A stretch of DNA of 64,000 nt from Myxococcales bacterium (GTDB lineage: Bacteria > Myxococcota_A > Polyangia > Polyangiales > Houyiibacteriaceae): contig JAOTYL010000015.1 in the NCBI GenBank assembly GCA_029861865.1, forward strand, positions 1-64,000. The letters are read 5' to 3'. The notes under the pieces were generated by a model. The model was given only the letters and a program-made list of their open reading frames with translations. It was not told the origin of the DNA and searched no databases. The position numbers and the translations under genes are program-made. This document shows, piece by piece, positions 1 through 11,489 of this stretch. The stretch's first letter is position 1, and each line of letters begins with the position of its first letter.

Positions 1-486
1 TCTGGAATCACGGACGACGAGATACGGATGGCGGAAGTCCGCGATCACTTCGGCGTGAAGGGCATGCTTTCCGTTCACCGACAGACTACCTGCCCGCACG
101 GCAGCAACCAAAACCACTCGCTCCCCGACACGCGCGCGGCCACAGATCAGGGGCGCGTCGGCGGCCTCATCGAGGTCTTGGAGCCACGACTTGAAGCTTT
201 CGACCTCACCGACGACACCGAACTTCGCGTACACTGGATTCGCATCGACTCCGGCCTCTCGCGCGGCTCGAATCAGCTCCGGCGATGGCGGAATGGTTTG
301 GCGTTCGGCCAGTTGCTGGGCGACGACGACCAGCTTTGCGTCCCTCCGACAAACCGCGTTCGGCTTTGGAGCCACGGCCGCCTCCCCGGCAGGGGCAGGC
401 GTGTCGCTCTTTTCGTCTTCTTCAGCAACGGCGGTTGCGTGGAGCGTGAACAACACGGCGCATATTAGAATCGAATGGCGCTTCAT
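1..486 (-). CDS. Secreted protein, N-terminal part (runs off left edge)
   Basis: An ATG at 486 opens a frame with no stop down to base 1 (162 codons), so only the N-terminal part is visible. It begins with a signal peptide (MKRHSILICAVLFTLHATAVA), followed by an acidic, Ala/Pro-rich linker and then a folded-looking region ending HPYLVVRDSR. That layout recalls the region ahead of the CAP domain in secreted CAP proteins of myxobacteria, but the CAP domain itself would lie outside the window, so this is only a guess. It starts 8 bases after the argJ stop and is probably the last visible gene of the MG2-like/secA/argJ run. Function unknown. Confidence 0.6.
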   Translation of the reverse strand, partial: MKRHSILICAVLFTLHATAVAEEDEKSDTPAPAGEAAVAPKPNAVCRRDAKLVVVAQQLAERQTIPPSPELIRAAREAGVDANPVYAKFGVVGEVESFKSWLQDLDEAADAPLICGRARVGERVVLVAAVRAGSLSVNGKHALHAEVIADFRHPYLVVRDSR

Positions 487-494
487 CGTCTGAA

Positions 495-1685
495 TTACGT
501 CCGGTAATCGGCGTTGATCCGAACGTACTCGTGACCTAGGTCGCAGGTCCAATAATGTCCAATCCCCCGTCCCTTCCCGACGCGGATCGAGATCACGTAC
601 TCGTTCCGGCCCATCGTAGCCGTGGCCTCGGCCTCGTATTTTGCAGTCATCGTGGGGCGACCCTCCCGGAAAATCTCCACCTTCCCGATCCGCACGGAGA
701 CGTGATCAGGGTTGAGACGAGCCCCAGAGCGGCCCGCTGCCGCGAGGATTCGGCCCCAGTTCGGGTCACATCCATGGATTGCGGTCTTCACCAATTGAGA
801 ACAGGCGACGGTGCGGGCGATTTGAACTGCGTCCGTGTGGGTTCGTGCCCCCTCGACGTCGATCCGAACCAAGTGCTCGGCCCCCTCTCCGTCAGCGACG
901 ATCATCTTCGCGAGCGACTCGAGAACCTCCTCGAGCGCAGCGCCAAAGCGCTTTGCAGCGGCGTCGCGCGCGTCGATTCGCCGAGCGGTCGCTGACCCCG
1001 AAGCCAGCGCGTAAATCGAGTCGTTGGTGCTGGTGTCTCCATCGACGGTCGCGCGATTGAAAGTCTGCTCAGTCGCCTGCCCAAGGAAGCGCTGAAGTGT
1101 GCGTTGCCCGATGGCCGCGTCCGTGGTTACGAACGCGAGCGTGGTCGCCATGTTGGGGTGAATCATTCCAGCGCCCTTGGCGATTCCGAGCACGCGGCAG
1201 CTCGTCCTACCCACTCCGACCTTTGTCTCGGCGATCTTGGGACTGCGATCCGTAGTCATGATCGCACGCGAAAAGAGACTTGCTCCACGGGGCGACAAGC
1301 CTGACACCAAAGACGGGATGGCAGCTTCGATCGCCTTTCGGGGAAGCTGAACCCCGATGACGCCGGTCGAAGCGGGCACCACCAGCTTGGCTGCGGTCCC
1401 GAGAGCGCTTGCAGTTGCGCGGGTCAATGCAACGGCCGACTCTTGCCCCTCCTTGCCCGTGCATGCGTTGGCGTTGCCGCTATTGACGAGAATCGCCTGA
1501 CAGCGCCCTGCCCTCAACCGGCGCTCGCTGACGACGACGGGGGCGGCCCGCACTCGATTTCGGGTGAAGACCCCAGCCGCCACCGCAGGCTCGTCTGCCA
1601 CGAGTAGCCCGAGGTCGAGCCTGTCGTCGGGTTTGATCCCCGCGTGGACGCCCGAGAAGCGAAACCCCTTCACTGGCCGGCTCAT
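495..1685 (-). CDS. argJ: Bifunctional glutamate N-acetyltransferase / N-acetylglutamate synthase ArgJ
   Basis: ArgJ transfers acetyl between N-acetylornithine and glutamate in the cyclic arginine pathway, and in its bifunctional form also makes N-acetylglutamate from acetyl-CoA. The 396 residues match the family's usual length of about 400. The self-cleavage site is clear: KGAGMIHPNMATTLAF, with cleavage expected between Ala180 and Thr181, the Thr becoming the nucleophile. The GVFTRNRVRAAPV region near residue 40 and the NSGNANACTG motif at 68-77 are also typical. It lies 24 bases after secA and 8 bases before the next gene, so co-transcription is likely. Whether it is truly bifunctional cannot be read from sequence alone. 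Confidence 0.96.
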   Translation of the reverse strand: MSRPVKGFRFSGVHAGIKPDDRLDLGLLVADEPAVAAGVFTRNRVRAAPVVVSERRLRAGRCQAILVNSGNANACTGKEGQESAVALTRATASALGTAAKLVVPASTGVIGVQLPRKAIEAAIPSLVSGLSPRGASLFSRAIMTTDRSPKIAETKVGVGRTSCRVLGIAKGAGMIHPNMATTLAFVTTDAAIGQRTLQRFLGQATEQTFNRATVDGDTSTNDSIYALASGSATARRIDARDAAAKRFGAALEEVLESLAKMIVADGEGAEHLVRIDVEGARTHTDAVQIARTVACSQLVKTAIHGCDPNWGRILAAAGRSGARLNPDHVSVRIGKVEIFREGRPTMTAKYEAEATATMGRNEYVISIRVGKGRGIGHYWTCDLGHEYVRINADYRT

Positions 1686-1709
1686 CGCGCCCCTATTAGC
1701 AAATCTGGG

Positions 1710-4904
<3,195 letters not shown>

Positions 4905-4947
4905 TCGCTGCAATCTAAGTCGGCCCGACGAAGCGCGCAAACAAGGG

Positions 4948-6432
4948 TCAAAACCAGCCTTTCGACAGGGCCAGCGTGGCGATGAGCGCGAACACCAAGA
5001 ACACGAATACCCACAGCCAGCGCTCCAACGACGGTGCAGGCTCCGGGAGCGGCTCCGCATCCTCGAAGCTTTCCAGCAACTGTTGGGCGCGCGCCTGAGC
5101 GAGAAGCTCCAGACGCAAGAGCGCGAGGCTGACCAACACGCCAATGGCAAGGATGATCGCAGCGGCGATCCACCGCAGGATCCCGCGCCGACTCGAGCCC
5201 GAGTCGGACTCCAGATGAGACACCACCGTAGCGAGGGACACGACCCCGAAGTTCCGTGGGCCGAAAAGCGCACGGATCGCATCTTGGGTCTGATCCGAGG
5301 GCACCTGGCCATCGACGATTGCCATCGCGATCGGATCGAGACCTTCGCGCTGTGCATCGGCAAGCACCGCCCGGGCTGCGACCTCGAGGGCGGTATCGCT
5401 GGAGTCGTCGGAAATCACCACGTGGCTAACCCCTGTCGTATTCGTGGAAAAGAGGTCACCGCGCACCTGAAGCCGCCAGACGCCGGGGTCTAACGGAACC
5501 GGCAACCACGGCTCAGCCGGCGTCACCGAGAACGCGTAACTCCACTGGTTGCCGCGGTACACATCGACCAGCGCGGCCCCGCTGCCTCCGAGCTCGTCCC
5601 ACTCGACACGCACCCGCCCTCTGTCGACCGAGGCGCGCGCGTTGATGCCACCGGGAACCACTGGAAGCCGCACTTCGCGGGAGGCCACGACTCGATCGCG
5701 CTCACCCAGCGCTTGCACCTCGATGCGCGCTTCGTTGCCGACGACCACCAACGGAAATCGCAGGAACCCCTTGGCCGGACCGAGGTGGGTTTTCTCGAAA
5801 CGCACCCCCGCGATCGAAACGACACGCACGCGGGTCACCTCTTCGCCGACCCAAACCGAAAGCCAACATTGAAGCTCGGGAACACAAGCGCCACCTTCAA
5901 TTCGGGGGTCGAGCTGCTGAGGTGCGCCTGCCGAGTCCGCGACCCGCAGCGGGCCGAGCTCGTAGACCTGAAAAGGGCTCGTTTCGCGTCCCGGTTGGTA
6001 GGCGCCAAGAGCGTCGTCAGACTCGACGGAAACGCCGTACTTCACCGACACGTCGTTTCCTTCGATCTCGGTGCGCGCCATCAGGAATGCCGTTCCTTCG
6101 AAGTCCTCCGGCAACGAAACTTCGCCTTCCAAGCCCTGCACGAGAGAGGTCGTCAGGGTGGTGGTCGAGATCAAACCACCGCTTCCGTCCCAGAGCTCGA
6201 CTATCGTCGGCGGCGCATCGATGTCATGATCTGTCAAGTGCCACGCACGAAGCCCGACCGTCGTTCCTGGCGCGACGAGGCTTGGACCGGTGAGTGAAAA
6301 ACCGACCGTAGGATCCGGGCCTTCGCTCAACCAAAGCACGGCGAGGATCGCTGCAACGACCGACGGCGCGATGCGCACGGGCCACGCGAAACGCAGGAAA
6401 TCACGGCGTTGTCTTTCAGTGGGGATGGACAA
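4948..6432 (-). CDS. Membrane-anchored protein with MG2-like beta domain
   Basis: 494 residues. A hydrophobic segment near residues 22-36 acts as signal or anchor. Next comes a beta-rich segment (about 45-145, GPSLVAPGTTVGLRAWHLT) that reads like the MG2 fold of alpha-2-macroglobulins, then more beta-rich sequence with paired cysteines (CVPELQCW). The C-terminus carries two membrane segments (WIAAAIILAIGVLVSLALL and WLWVFVFLVFALIATLAL), with an acidic, Pro-rich loop between them. The gene ends 43 bases before the secA start on the same strand, so the two are probably transcribed together. The MG2 call is from pattern only; no enzymatic residues were recognised. Function unknown, probably at the cell envelope. 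Confidence 0.8.
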   Translation of the reverse strand: MSIPTERQRRDFLRFAWPVRIAPSVVAAILAVLWLSEGPDPTVGFSLTGPSLVAPGTTVGLRAWHLTDHDIDAPPTIVELWDGSGGLISTTTLTTSLVQGLEGEVSLPEDFEGTAFLMARTEIEGNDVSVKYGVSVESDDALGAYQPGRETSPFQVYELGPLRVADSAGAPQQLDPRIEGGACVPELQCWLSVWVGEEVTRVRVVSIAGVRFEKTHLGPAKGFLRFPLVVVGNEARIEVQALGERDRVVASREVRLPVVPGGINARASVDRGRVRVEWDELGGSGAALVDVYRGNQWSYAFSVTPAEPWLPVPLDPGVWRLQVRGDLFSTNTTGVSHVVISDDSSDTALEVAARAVLADAQREGLDPIAMAIVDGQVPSDQTQDAIRALFGPRNFGVVSLATVVSHLESDSGSSRRGILRWIAAAIILAIGVLVSLALLRLELLAQARAQQLLESFEDAEPLPEPAPSLERWLWVFVFLVFALIATLALSKGWF

Positions 6433-6475
6433 GACCCGGATGGTACCTTAGGACTGTCTGGGAACCAGAGCGCGT

Positions 6476-6937
6476 ATGGAAGCCCACGCGGAACAGGATG
6501 TCGAGCAACTCCGGGCTCGTTTGAACGACTACATGGCCCGTCACGGGTTACGGTCGACCGAGCAGCGGCGTGTCGTGACCGAGATGTTCTTCTCGAGTCG
6601 GGGTCACTTGTCGATCGAAGACTTGCTCGAGCAAGTACGCCTCGAAGAGCCGAAGATCGGCTACGCCACTGTCTACCGTACTCTCAAGCTGCTCAAAGAG
6701 TGCGGGCTGGCCTACGAACGGCACTTTGGGGACGGGGTTTCGCGCTACGAAGTAGCCTGGGAAGACGAGCACCACGACCATTTGATCTGCGCCGAGTGCG
6801 AAAAGATCATCGAGTTCGAGGAAGACAACATCGAGCAACTCCAGCGGAAGGTGGCGAGCAAGTACGGCTTCAAGCTCGTTCGACACAAGCTCGAGCTGTA
6901 CGGCATTTGCCCTGAGTGCCAGTCGAAGAAGGCCTAG
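6476..6937 (+). CDS. fur: Fur-family metal-responsive repressor
   Basis: 153 residues with the Fur layout. An N-terminal winged helix (RSTEQRRVVTEMFF to YATVYRTLKLLKECGLA) is followed by a dimerisation and metal-binding half. The metal ligands are visible: HHDHLICAEC (His cluster and first CxxC) and CPEC near the C-terminus (second CxxC, structural zinc). The HHDHLIC form fits an iron-type Fur better than Zur or Nur, but PerR cannot be excluded from sequence. It is divergent from the MG2-like/secA run and lies upstream of argS. Such regulators repress iron uptake or stress genes when metal-loaded; its targets here are not visible. Confidence 0.92.
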   Translation: MEAHAEQDVEQLRARLNDYMARHGLRSTEQRRVVTEMFFSSRGHLSIEDLLEQVRLEEPKIGYATVYRTLKLLKECGLAYERHFGDGVSRYEVAWEDEHHDHLICAECEKIIEFEEDNIEQLQRKVASKYGFKLVRHKLELYGICPECQSKKA

Positions 6938-7020
6938 GCCGCACAAGGCCTGCGGCGACGTTGACATCGACGCTAACTCTGACACTGGCGCTGTCGCTGC
7001 GCTTGGCGTATTGCTGCGCC

Positions 7021-8781
7021 ATGCTCGTCGAGCGCTACCTGGAGTCACTTGGCTCGCAGGCCATCGAAACCGCCCTGCATCTTGGGGAGCCTCGCCCGGC
7101 GATCGTGCGTCCGACGCAAGACCCGAAGTTTGGCGATTTTCAGCTCAACGGAGCGATGCCACTCGCCAAAGAGCTCAACAAGCCTCCGCGTGAGATCGCT
7201 GAGCCGATCGCAAACGCTCTTCGCCAGCTAGATGCTGTCGAACGGGCGGAAGTTGCCGGCCCGGGCTTCGTCAACATCCATCTCGCGCCGCAGTGGCTCG
7301 CCGCACGTCTCACCACCACGCTTCGCGACACGGAACGCGAAGGCGTTCCCGTGGTCGAACGTCCTCTGAAGACCGTCGTCGACTTTTCTGGCCCCAACAT
7401 CGCCAAGCAGATGCATGTCGGACATCTTCGCTCGACGATCATCGGCGACGCGATCTCACGCATCTTGGCCTTCATGGGCCACTCGGTGATCCGCGACAAT
7501 CACCTCGGCGACTGGGGGACCCAATTCGGACTTCTCATCGTCGGCATGCGGGAGTGGGGCTCGGAGGAGGCCCTCGAGCGCGAGCCGATCGCAGAGCTAG
7601 AGCGAGTTTACAAGCTCGCCTCCGAGCGCGCTAAAATCGAAGAGGCCTTCGCCGAACAGGCGCGAGCCGAGCTCGTGAAGCTTCAAGCGGGGGATCCCGA
7701 CAATCGCTCGCTTTGGGAGCATTTCGTCGAGGTCAGCCGGCGCGCGCTCGATGCCGTGTATGCGGAGCTCGGTGTCGAGTTCGATGCGTGGCTCGGGGAG
7801 AGCGCATACCACGACGCTCTTCCAGGCGTGGTCGATGATCTGCTCGTACGGGGAATCGGACGCGAAGACGACGGCGCCGTATGCGTTTTTTGGAACGAGA
7901 TCGATGGCGCGCCCAAAGCTCTCCGCAAACAAAAGACACCGTTCATCGTGCGCAAAAACGACGGTGCTTTTTTGTACTCGACGACGGACATTGCCACGGT
8001 CCTCTATCGTCGCGATTATTTCGCGGCGGATCGCGCCCTCTATATAGTCGACAGCCGGCAAGGGCTGCATTTTCAACAACTCTTCGCCTTGATGAAGCTG
8101 CTCGGGGTGGCGATGGAGCTCGAGCACATCGGCTTTGGGACGGTGCTCGGCAAAGACGGGAAGCCGCTCCGCACTCGAGACGCGAGCGGGAAGGTGACCA
8201 CCCTCACCTCTCTCCTCGAAGAATCGAAACAACGCGCGCGCCAACGTATCGAAGAGGGGATTGCCGAAGGCCGACTCCGCGTCCAACCCGAAGAGATCGA
8301 CGAGGTATCTAGGGTCGTCGGGATAGGCTCGGTCAAGTACGCAGACCTTCGGCAGAATCGACTGAGCGATTACCAGTTCGACTGGGACAAAATGATCTCC
8401 TTCCAAGGGAATGCGGCACCATATCTCCAGTACGCGTATGCCCGCTGTGCATCGATCTTCGCCAAGGGCGGCCTCGACATGGAAGTCATCGGCCCAGACG
8501 CTGAAATCGTGCTGGAAGCACCAGCAGAAGAGGTGCTCGGAAAACGCCTGATGCGTTTTGCCGACGTCGTCTACCAGGCGGGTGCGACGAGCCAACCCCA
8601 TCTGATTTGTGAGCACGTCTACGAGCTCGCGCGCGCGTTCAGCGGTTTCTACACCGAATGCCCCGTGCTCGACTCCGAAGGGGTCATGCGACGAAGTCGG
8701 CTCGGACTCACGGCGCTCACTGCGCGACAGATCCGACGAGGGCTCGGGCTCGTAGGGATCGGCGTCGTCGACCGAATGTAG
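7021..8781 (+). CDS. argS: Arginyl-tRNA synthetase
   Basis: Charges tRNA-Arg in the cytoplasm. 586 residues from ATG 7021 (MLVERYLESLGSQAIETAL), the usual family length. The N-terminal Add-1 domain is followed by the class I signature as HVGH in KQMHVGHLRSTIIGDAISR. Typical blocks GDWGTQFGLL and SDYQFDWDKM follow, then the DALR anticodon-binding domain (YLQYAYARCASIF). The open frame extends 35 codons upstream of ATG 7021, but that part has no family resemblance and overlaps the fur end, so the internal ATG is preferred. It follows fur by 83 bases. Confidence 0.96.
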   Translation: MLVERYLESLGSQAIETALHLGEPRPAIVRPTQDPKFGDFQLNGAMPLAKELNKPPREIAEPIANALRQLDAVERAEVAGPGFVNIHLAPQWLAARLTTTLRDTEREGVPVVERPLKTVVDFSGPNIAKQMHVGHLRSTIIGDAISRILAFMGHSVIRDNHLGDWGTQFGLLIVGMREWGSEEALEREPIAELERVYKLASERAKIEEAFAEQARAELVKLQAGDPDNRSLWEHFVEVSRRALDAVYAELGVEFDAWLGESAYHDALPGVVDDLLVRGIGREDDGAVCVFWNEIDGAPKALRKQKTPFIVRKNDGAFLYSTTDIATVLYRRDYFAADRALYIVDSRQGLHFQQLFALMKLLGVAMELEHIGFGTVLGKDGKPLRTRDASGKVTTLTSLLEESKQRARQRIEEGIAEGRLRVQPEEIDEVSRVVGIGSVKYADLRQNRLSDYQFDWDKMISFQGNAAPYLQYAYARCASIFAKGGLDMEVIGPDAEIVLEAPAEEVLGKRLMRFADVVYQAGATSQPHLICEHVYELARAFSGFYTECPVLDSEGVMRRSRLGLTALTARQIRRGLGLVGIGVVDRM

Positions 8782-8823
8782 CTGCAATCATGGGGGTTTC
8801 CTCAGCCAAGGCGCGAATGTGCT

Positions 8824-9834
8824 ATGCGAAGCGCGCCGATGCTGGGTGAGGTCGTTCGCACATCGCATGAGAGTCGTTGCCTACGGGACAATCCGCTGGG
8901 CGATCCGTACATGCGCGATCTCTACGTCTATCTGCCACCCGAGTACGACGGCAAGCAGCGGTTTCCAATCGTGATCCTGTTGGCGGGATTTGGGTCGACC
9001 AACCACTCGATCGTCGCCTGGAGCCCTTGGAAACCCAACACCATCCAGTGCTTCGACCAGCTCGTCTTCGAAAAACAGTGCGCTCCTGCGATCCTCGTGT
9101 TGCCCGACTGCTTCAACAGGTGGGGTGGTTCGCAGTTCCTCGATTCGCGGGGGACCGGACTTTACCAAACCTATCTCGCCGATGAGGTCATTCCGTTCGT
9201 CGACGCTGAGTTCAAGACGATCCCCGACCGGGAGGCGCGTGCCGTGGCCGGCCGTTCTTCCGGTGGCTTTGGGGCGCTTCGATTGGGGATGGATCGCCCT
9301 GAGGTGGTGTCGGTCATCGGGAGCCACGCGGGTGACGCTGCTTTCGAGATCAGCATGCGACCCATGCTCACCTCTGCGGCGATCGCGTTCGAGCAGGCAG
9401 GTGGCCTCGAAGCGTTCGCGCGGGAAGTTCCGGCCGCTGGCCCTCAAAACGCCTCGCAGTTCGACGCAATTTTCGTGCTGGCCGCAAGTGGTGCGTACTC
9501 GCCCGATCCTGAAGCCTTTCCGCATGCAACGCTGCCCTTCGAGCCCCGGACCGGAGCTCTTCGAGAAGATGTGTGGCGCGATTGGCTCGCCGAGGACCCC
9601 CTTTCGCGCATCGATGGCTCGGTCGCCGCGTTGAAAACGATGTCGCTCATCTATTTGGATGCGGGCAACCGGGACGAGCACGGGCTACACTTTGCCGCCC
9701 GGATGCTCGAAGAGGCGCTTTCCGTGCATCAACTTCGCGTACACTACGATGAATTTGAAGGGGGCCACCGTGGTACCTCATGGCGGTACGAGACGTCGCT
9801 GCCGCACATCATTCAAGCACTTGGGAAGGAATGA
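8824..9834 (+). CDS. Esterase D-like alpha/beta hydrolase
   Basis: 336 residues of the putative-esterase family (esterase D / antigen 85 fold). The N-terminus DLYVYLPPEYDGKQRFPIVILLAGFG is typical of the group, and the nucleophile elbow is GRSSGG (GxSxG). Downstream acid and His positions plausibly lie in YLDAGNRDEHG and EGGHRGTSWR. No signal peptide is seen, so it is probably cytoplasmic. An ATG at 8839 is an alternative start. It lies 42 bases after argS on the same strand. Substrate unknown; carboxylic or thio-esters are likely. Confidence 0.85.
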   Translation: MRSAPMLGEVVRTSHESRCLRDNPLGDPYMRDLYVYLPPEYDGKQRFPIVILLAGFGSTNHSIVAWSPWKPNTIQCFDQLVFEKQCAPAILVLPDCFNRWGGSQFLDSRGTGLYQTYLADEVIPFVDAEFKTIPDREARAVAGRSSGGFGALRLGMDRPEVVSVIGSHAGDAAFEISMRPMLTSAAIAFEQAGGLEAFAREVPAAGPQNASQFDAIFVLAASGAYSPDPEAFPHATLPFEPRTGALREDVWRDWLAEDPLSRIDGSVAALKTMSLIYLDAGNRDEHGLHFAARMLEEALSVHQLRVHYDEFEGGHRGTSWRYETSLPHIIQALGKE

Positions 9835-9897
9835 TTGAATGCTGCTCGACGCTTCGCCTATCTTGCCGACGCTCCGTCGCCCGATCCGAGGATCCGA

Positions 9898-10566
9898 ATG
9901 ACCACCAAGAAGAAGAGCACGAAGTCGGGGACGAAGGCTGACTCGACACGGTCGTCTGCCGCGAAGACATCCGGCGGGGCCGGTGCCGTCGCACGGAGGA
10001 TTCTCGTCGACGAAAACCCACAGTCCAAACTTGCCGAGCACGGCGAAACGATGATGGACGGACCGAGAACCGCCGCGACGCAATCAGCCCGTGTGCTCAG
10101 CGAAGTGCTCGCCGAAAAGCCCGAGTTGGTCGTGCCCCTCGTCGCCAAGTTTGCGAAGGGGATCTCGTCGTCAAACAAGCGCGTCGTGCAAACCTCTGCC
10201 GAAGCGCTACCTGCGATCGCACGCATTGCTCCAGCTCGAGTGGCGCGCCAACTCGACGTCCTCAAGACTTCTTTCGAAGGCGCGAGCGACGTTGGCAAAG
10301 ATGGGTTGGTCAAGACGTTTGCCGCACTCTGCACCGCTTCGGTTGCTTATCAAAAGCGCCTCGAACCAGTGCTGACACTCGCGCTCAATGGCGCCGATGG
10401 AAAGACTCTGCTTGCCTGGACCCAAATCGTGCTTCCCGCTCTGAAGGGCGAGCCACACGCCCGCGCACGCGCTGTGGTGGAAGGGCGCTTGAACTTGATT
10501 CCGCGTTCGTACGGCCAGCAGATCGCCGACTTCCTAGGAATCAAGCTGCGACTTCGCTACCGCTGA
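9898..10566 (+). CDS. Hypothetical helical (HEAT-like) protein
   Basis: 222 residues from ATG 9898, chosen because GAGG sits 6 bases upstream; the frame opens earlier but without support. The first 40 residues are Lys/Ser/Thr/Ala-rich and probably disordered (MTTKKKSTKSGTK). The rest is a series of amphipathic helices (VLSEVLAEKPELVVPLVAKFAKGI, SAEALPAIARIAPARVARQLD) resembling HEAT/ARM repeats. That suggests a scaffold or binding role rather than catalysis. Its stop overlaps the convergent DUF1571 gene by 10 bases. No known family recognised. Confidence 0.75.
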   Translation: MTTKKKSTKSGTKADSTRSSAAKTSGGAGAVARRILVDENPQSKLAEHGETMMDGPRTAATQSARVLSEVLAEKPELVVPLVAKFAKGISSSNKRVVQTSAEALPAIARIAPARVARQLDVLKTSFEGASDVGKDGLVKTFAALCTASVAYQKRLEPVLTLALNGADGKTLLAWTQIVLPALKGEPHARARAVVEGRLNLIPRSYGQQIADFLGIKLRLRYR

Positions 10567-11489
10567 TTCGAGAACTCATACTCCTTGTTTCTCGGGTTGA
10601 AGTCCCACTTGTCGAGCCCCGGGTTGAGCTCGAGCTCGGGGTATTCGTACGACTCATAGAGGCGCCCCTTATGGTCCCAAGACTTGGCCTTAACCAGCAT
10701 GTGGGTCGACTTGCTGAAGTAGTGTTCACCGCGACTACCGTAGTAGTGGGGGACGAATACCTCGTCTCCTTGCCTGACGTCCCTTGGCGAATCGATATCA
10801 TCGTTGTGGTGTAGGATGACGTACATGTTCTGACCGACGCGATCCGCGAAGCGCCAAAGGTTCTCGCCTTTCTTGACGGTGAACGTCCTACCACCTTTGC
10901 CGAACTTAGTGTCGATCCGCCAGACGGGCTCGCCATGCACGAGCCCACCATCCGACACGGCGACGGTGGTGTGTCCGCGTTTGATCCCTTTTCGAATGTT
11001 GCGCGTAGTGAGGCGTAGGATCGTCTCGATCCCGAACGAAGTGATCGGATGATGGTTGTTCTCCATCGCTCGGCGACCGATCGGATTCAGGTTGACTGGT
11101 ATGTCGGGAAACGAGCCTTTGTGCCCGCGAAGTTTGTTGTTGTTCCAACCCCGCACGTAGATCGCCTCTTGACCCGAAAGCGGCTTGAGGTACTTGATGT
11201 ACACCTTGAACGGTTTGGAGAACTTGAATCGGATCCACTGCGGGACGAGCTCGTCTCCGAACAGCTCCTGCTTGAACAACACACCTTGATAGTCACGGAC
11301 GCCGCCGATCGCTTTCTTCGCATTGGCGAGTAACCCCTCAACGCGTGCCTCCTGCTCCGCTTGGTCCCCAGCGAGCGCCTGATCGACGTCGGCAGTGACC
11401 GAAACACTCCCGACGACACCCCAAATCCCAGGCACCGCCGCCACCAGAAAAGGGGACAGTCCCCTTTTTGCATGGGTGATTCTCGTCAT
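10557..11489 (-). CDS. DUF1571 protein with LysM domain
   Basis: 310 residues. The N-terminus (LSPFLVAAVPGIWGVVGSVSVTA) is a signal-like hydrophobic segment. The middle (VRDYQGVLFKQELFGDELVPQWIRFKFSKPFKVYIKYL) matches DUF1571, an exported beta-rich family related in look to LolA/LppX folds. A LysM domain is inserted (FTVKKGENLWRFADRVGQNM to QGDEVFVPHYYG), which would bind peptidoglycan. The start ATG overlaps the gpmI stop as ATGA, so translation is probably coupled. A perfect 21-base palindrome (11448-11468) lies inside the signal-peptide coding region. Role at the envelope is inferred; function unknown. Confidence 0.85.
   Translation of the reverse strand: MTRITHAKRGLSPFLVAAVPGIWGVVGSVSVTADVDQALAGDQAEQEARVEGLLANAKKAIGGVRDYQGVLFKQELFGDELVPQWIRFKFSKPFKVYIKYLKPLSGQEAIYVRGWNNNKLRGHKGSFPDIPVNLNPIGRRAMENNHHPITSFGIETILRLTTRNIRKGIKRGHTTVAVSDGGLVHGEPVWRIDTKFGKGGRTFTVKKGENLWRFADRVGQNMYVILHHNDDIDSPRDVRQGDEVFVPHYYGSRGEHYFSKSTHMLVKAKSWDHKGRLYESYEYPELELNPGLDKWDFNPRNKEYEFSNQR
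11448..11468. repeat. 21-base perfect palindrome, copy 1
   Basis: Arms AAAAGGGGAC and GTCCCCTTTT around one central base. Read on the minus strand it shares the 19-base core AAAAAGGGGACTGTCCCCT with a second copy at 15040-15058 on the plus strand. This copy lies inside the coding start of the DUF1571 gene. As RNA it would fold into a stem with a 3-base loop. Confidence 0.8.

Noticed and set aside
4905-5363. In-frame extension of secA upstream by 153 codons
   Set aside because: It lies inside the MG2-like gene in another frame, is Arg/Ser-rich shadow sequence, and the GTG at 4904 matches the usual SecA N-terminus.
7597-8787. 396-codon open frame antisense to argS
   Set aside because: Complement of a well-supported gene; high GC leaves long antisense frames, and the product shows no family motif.
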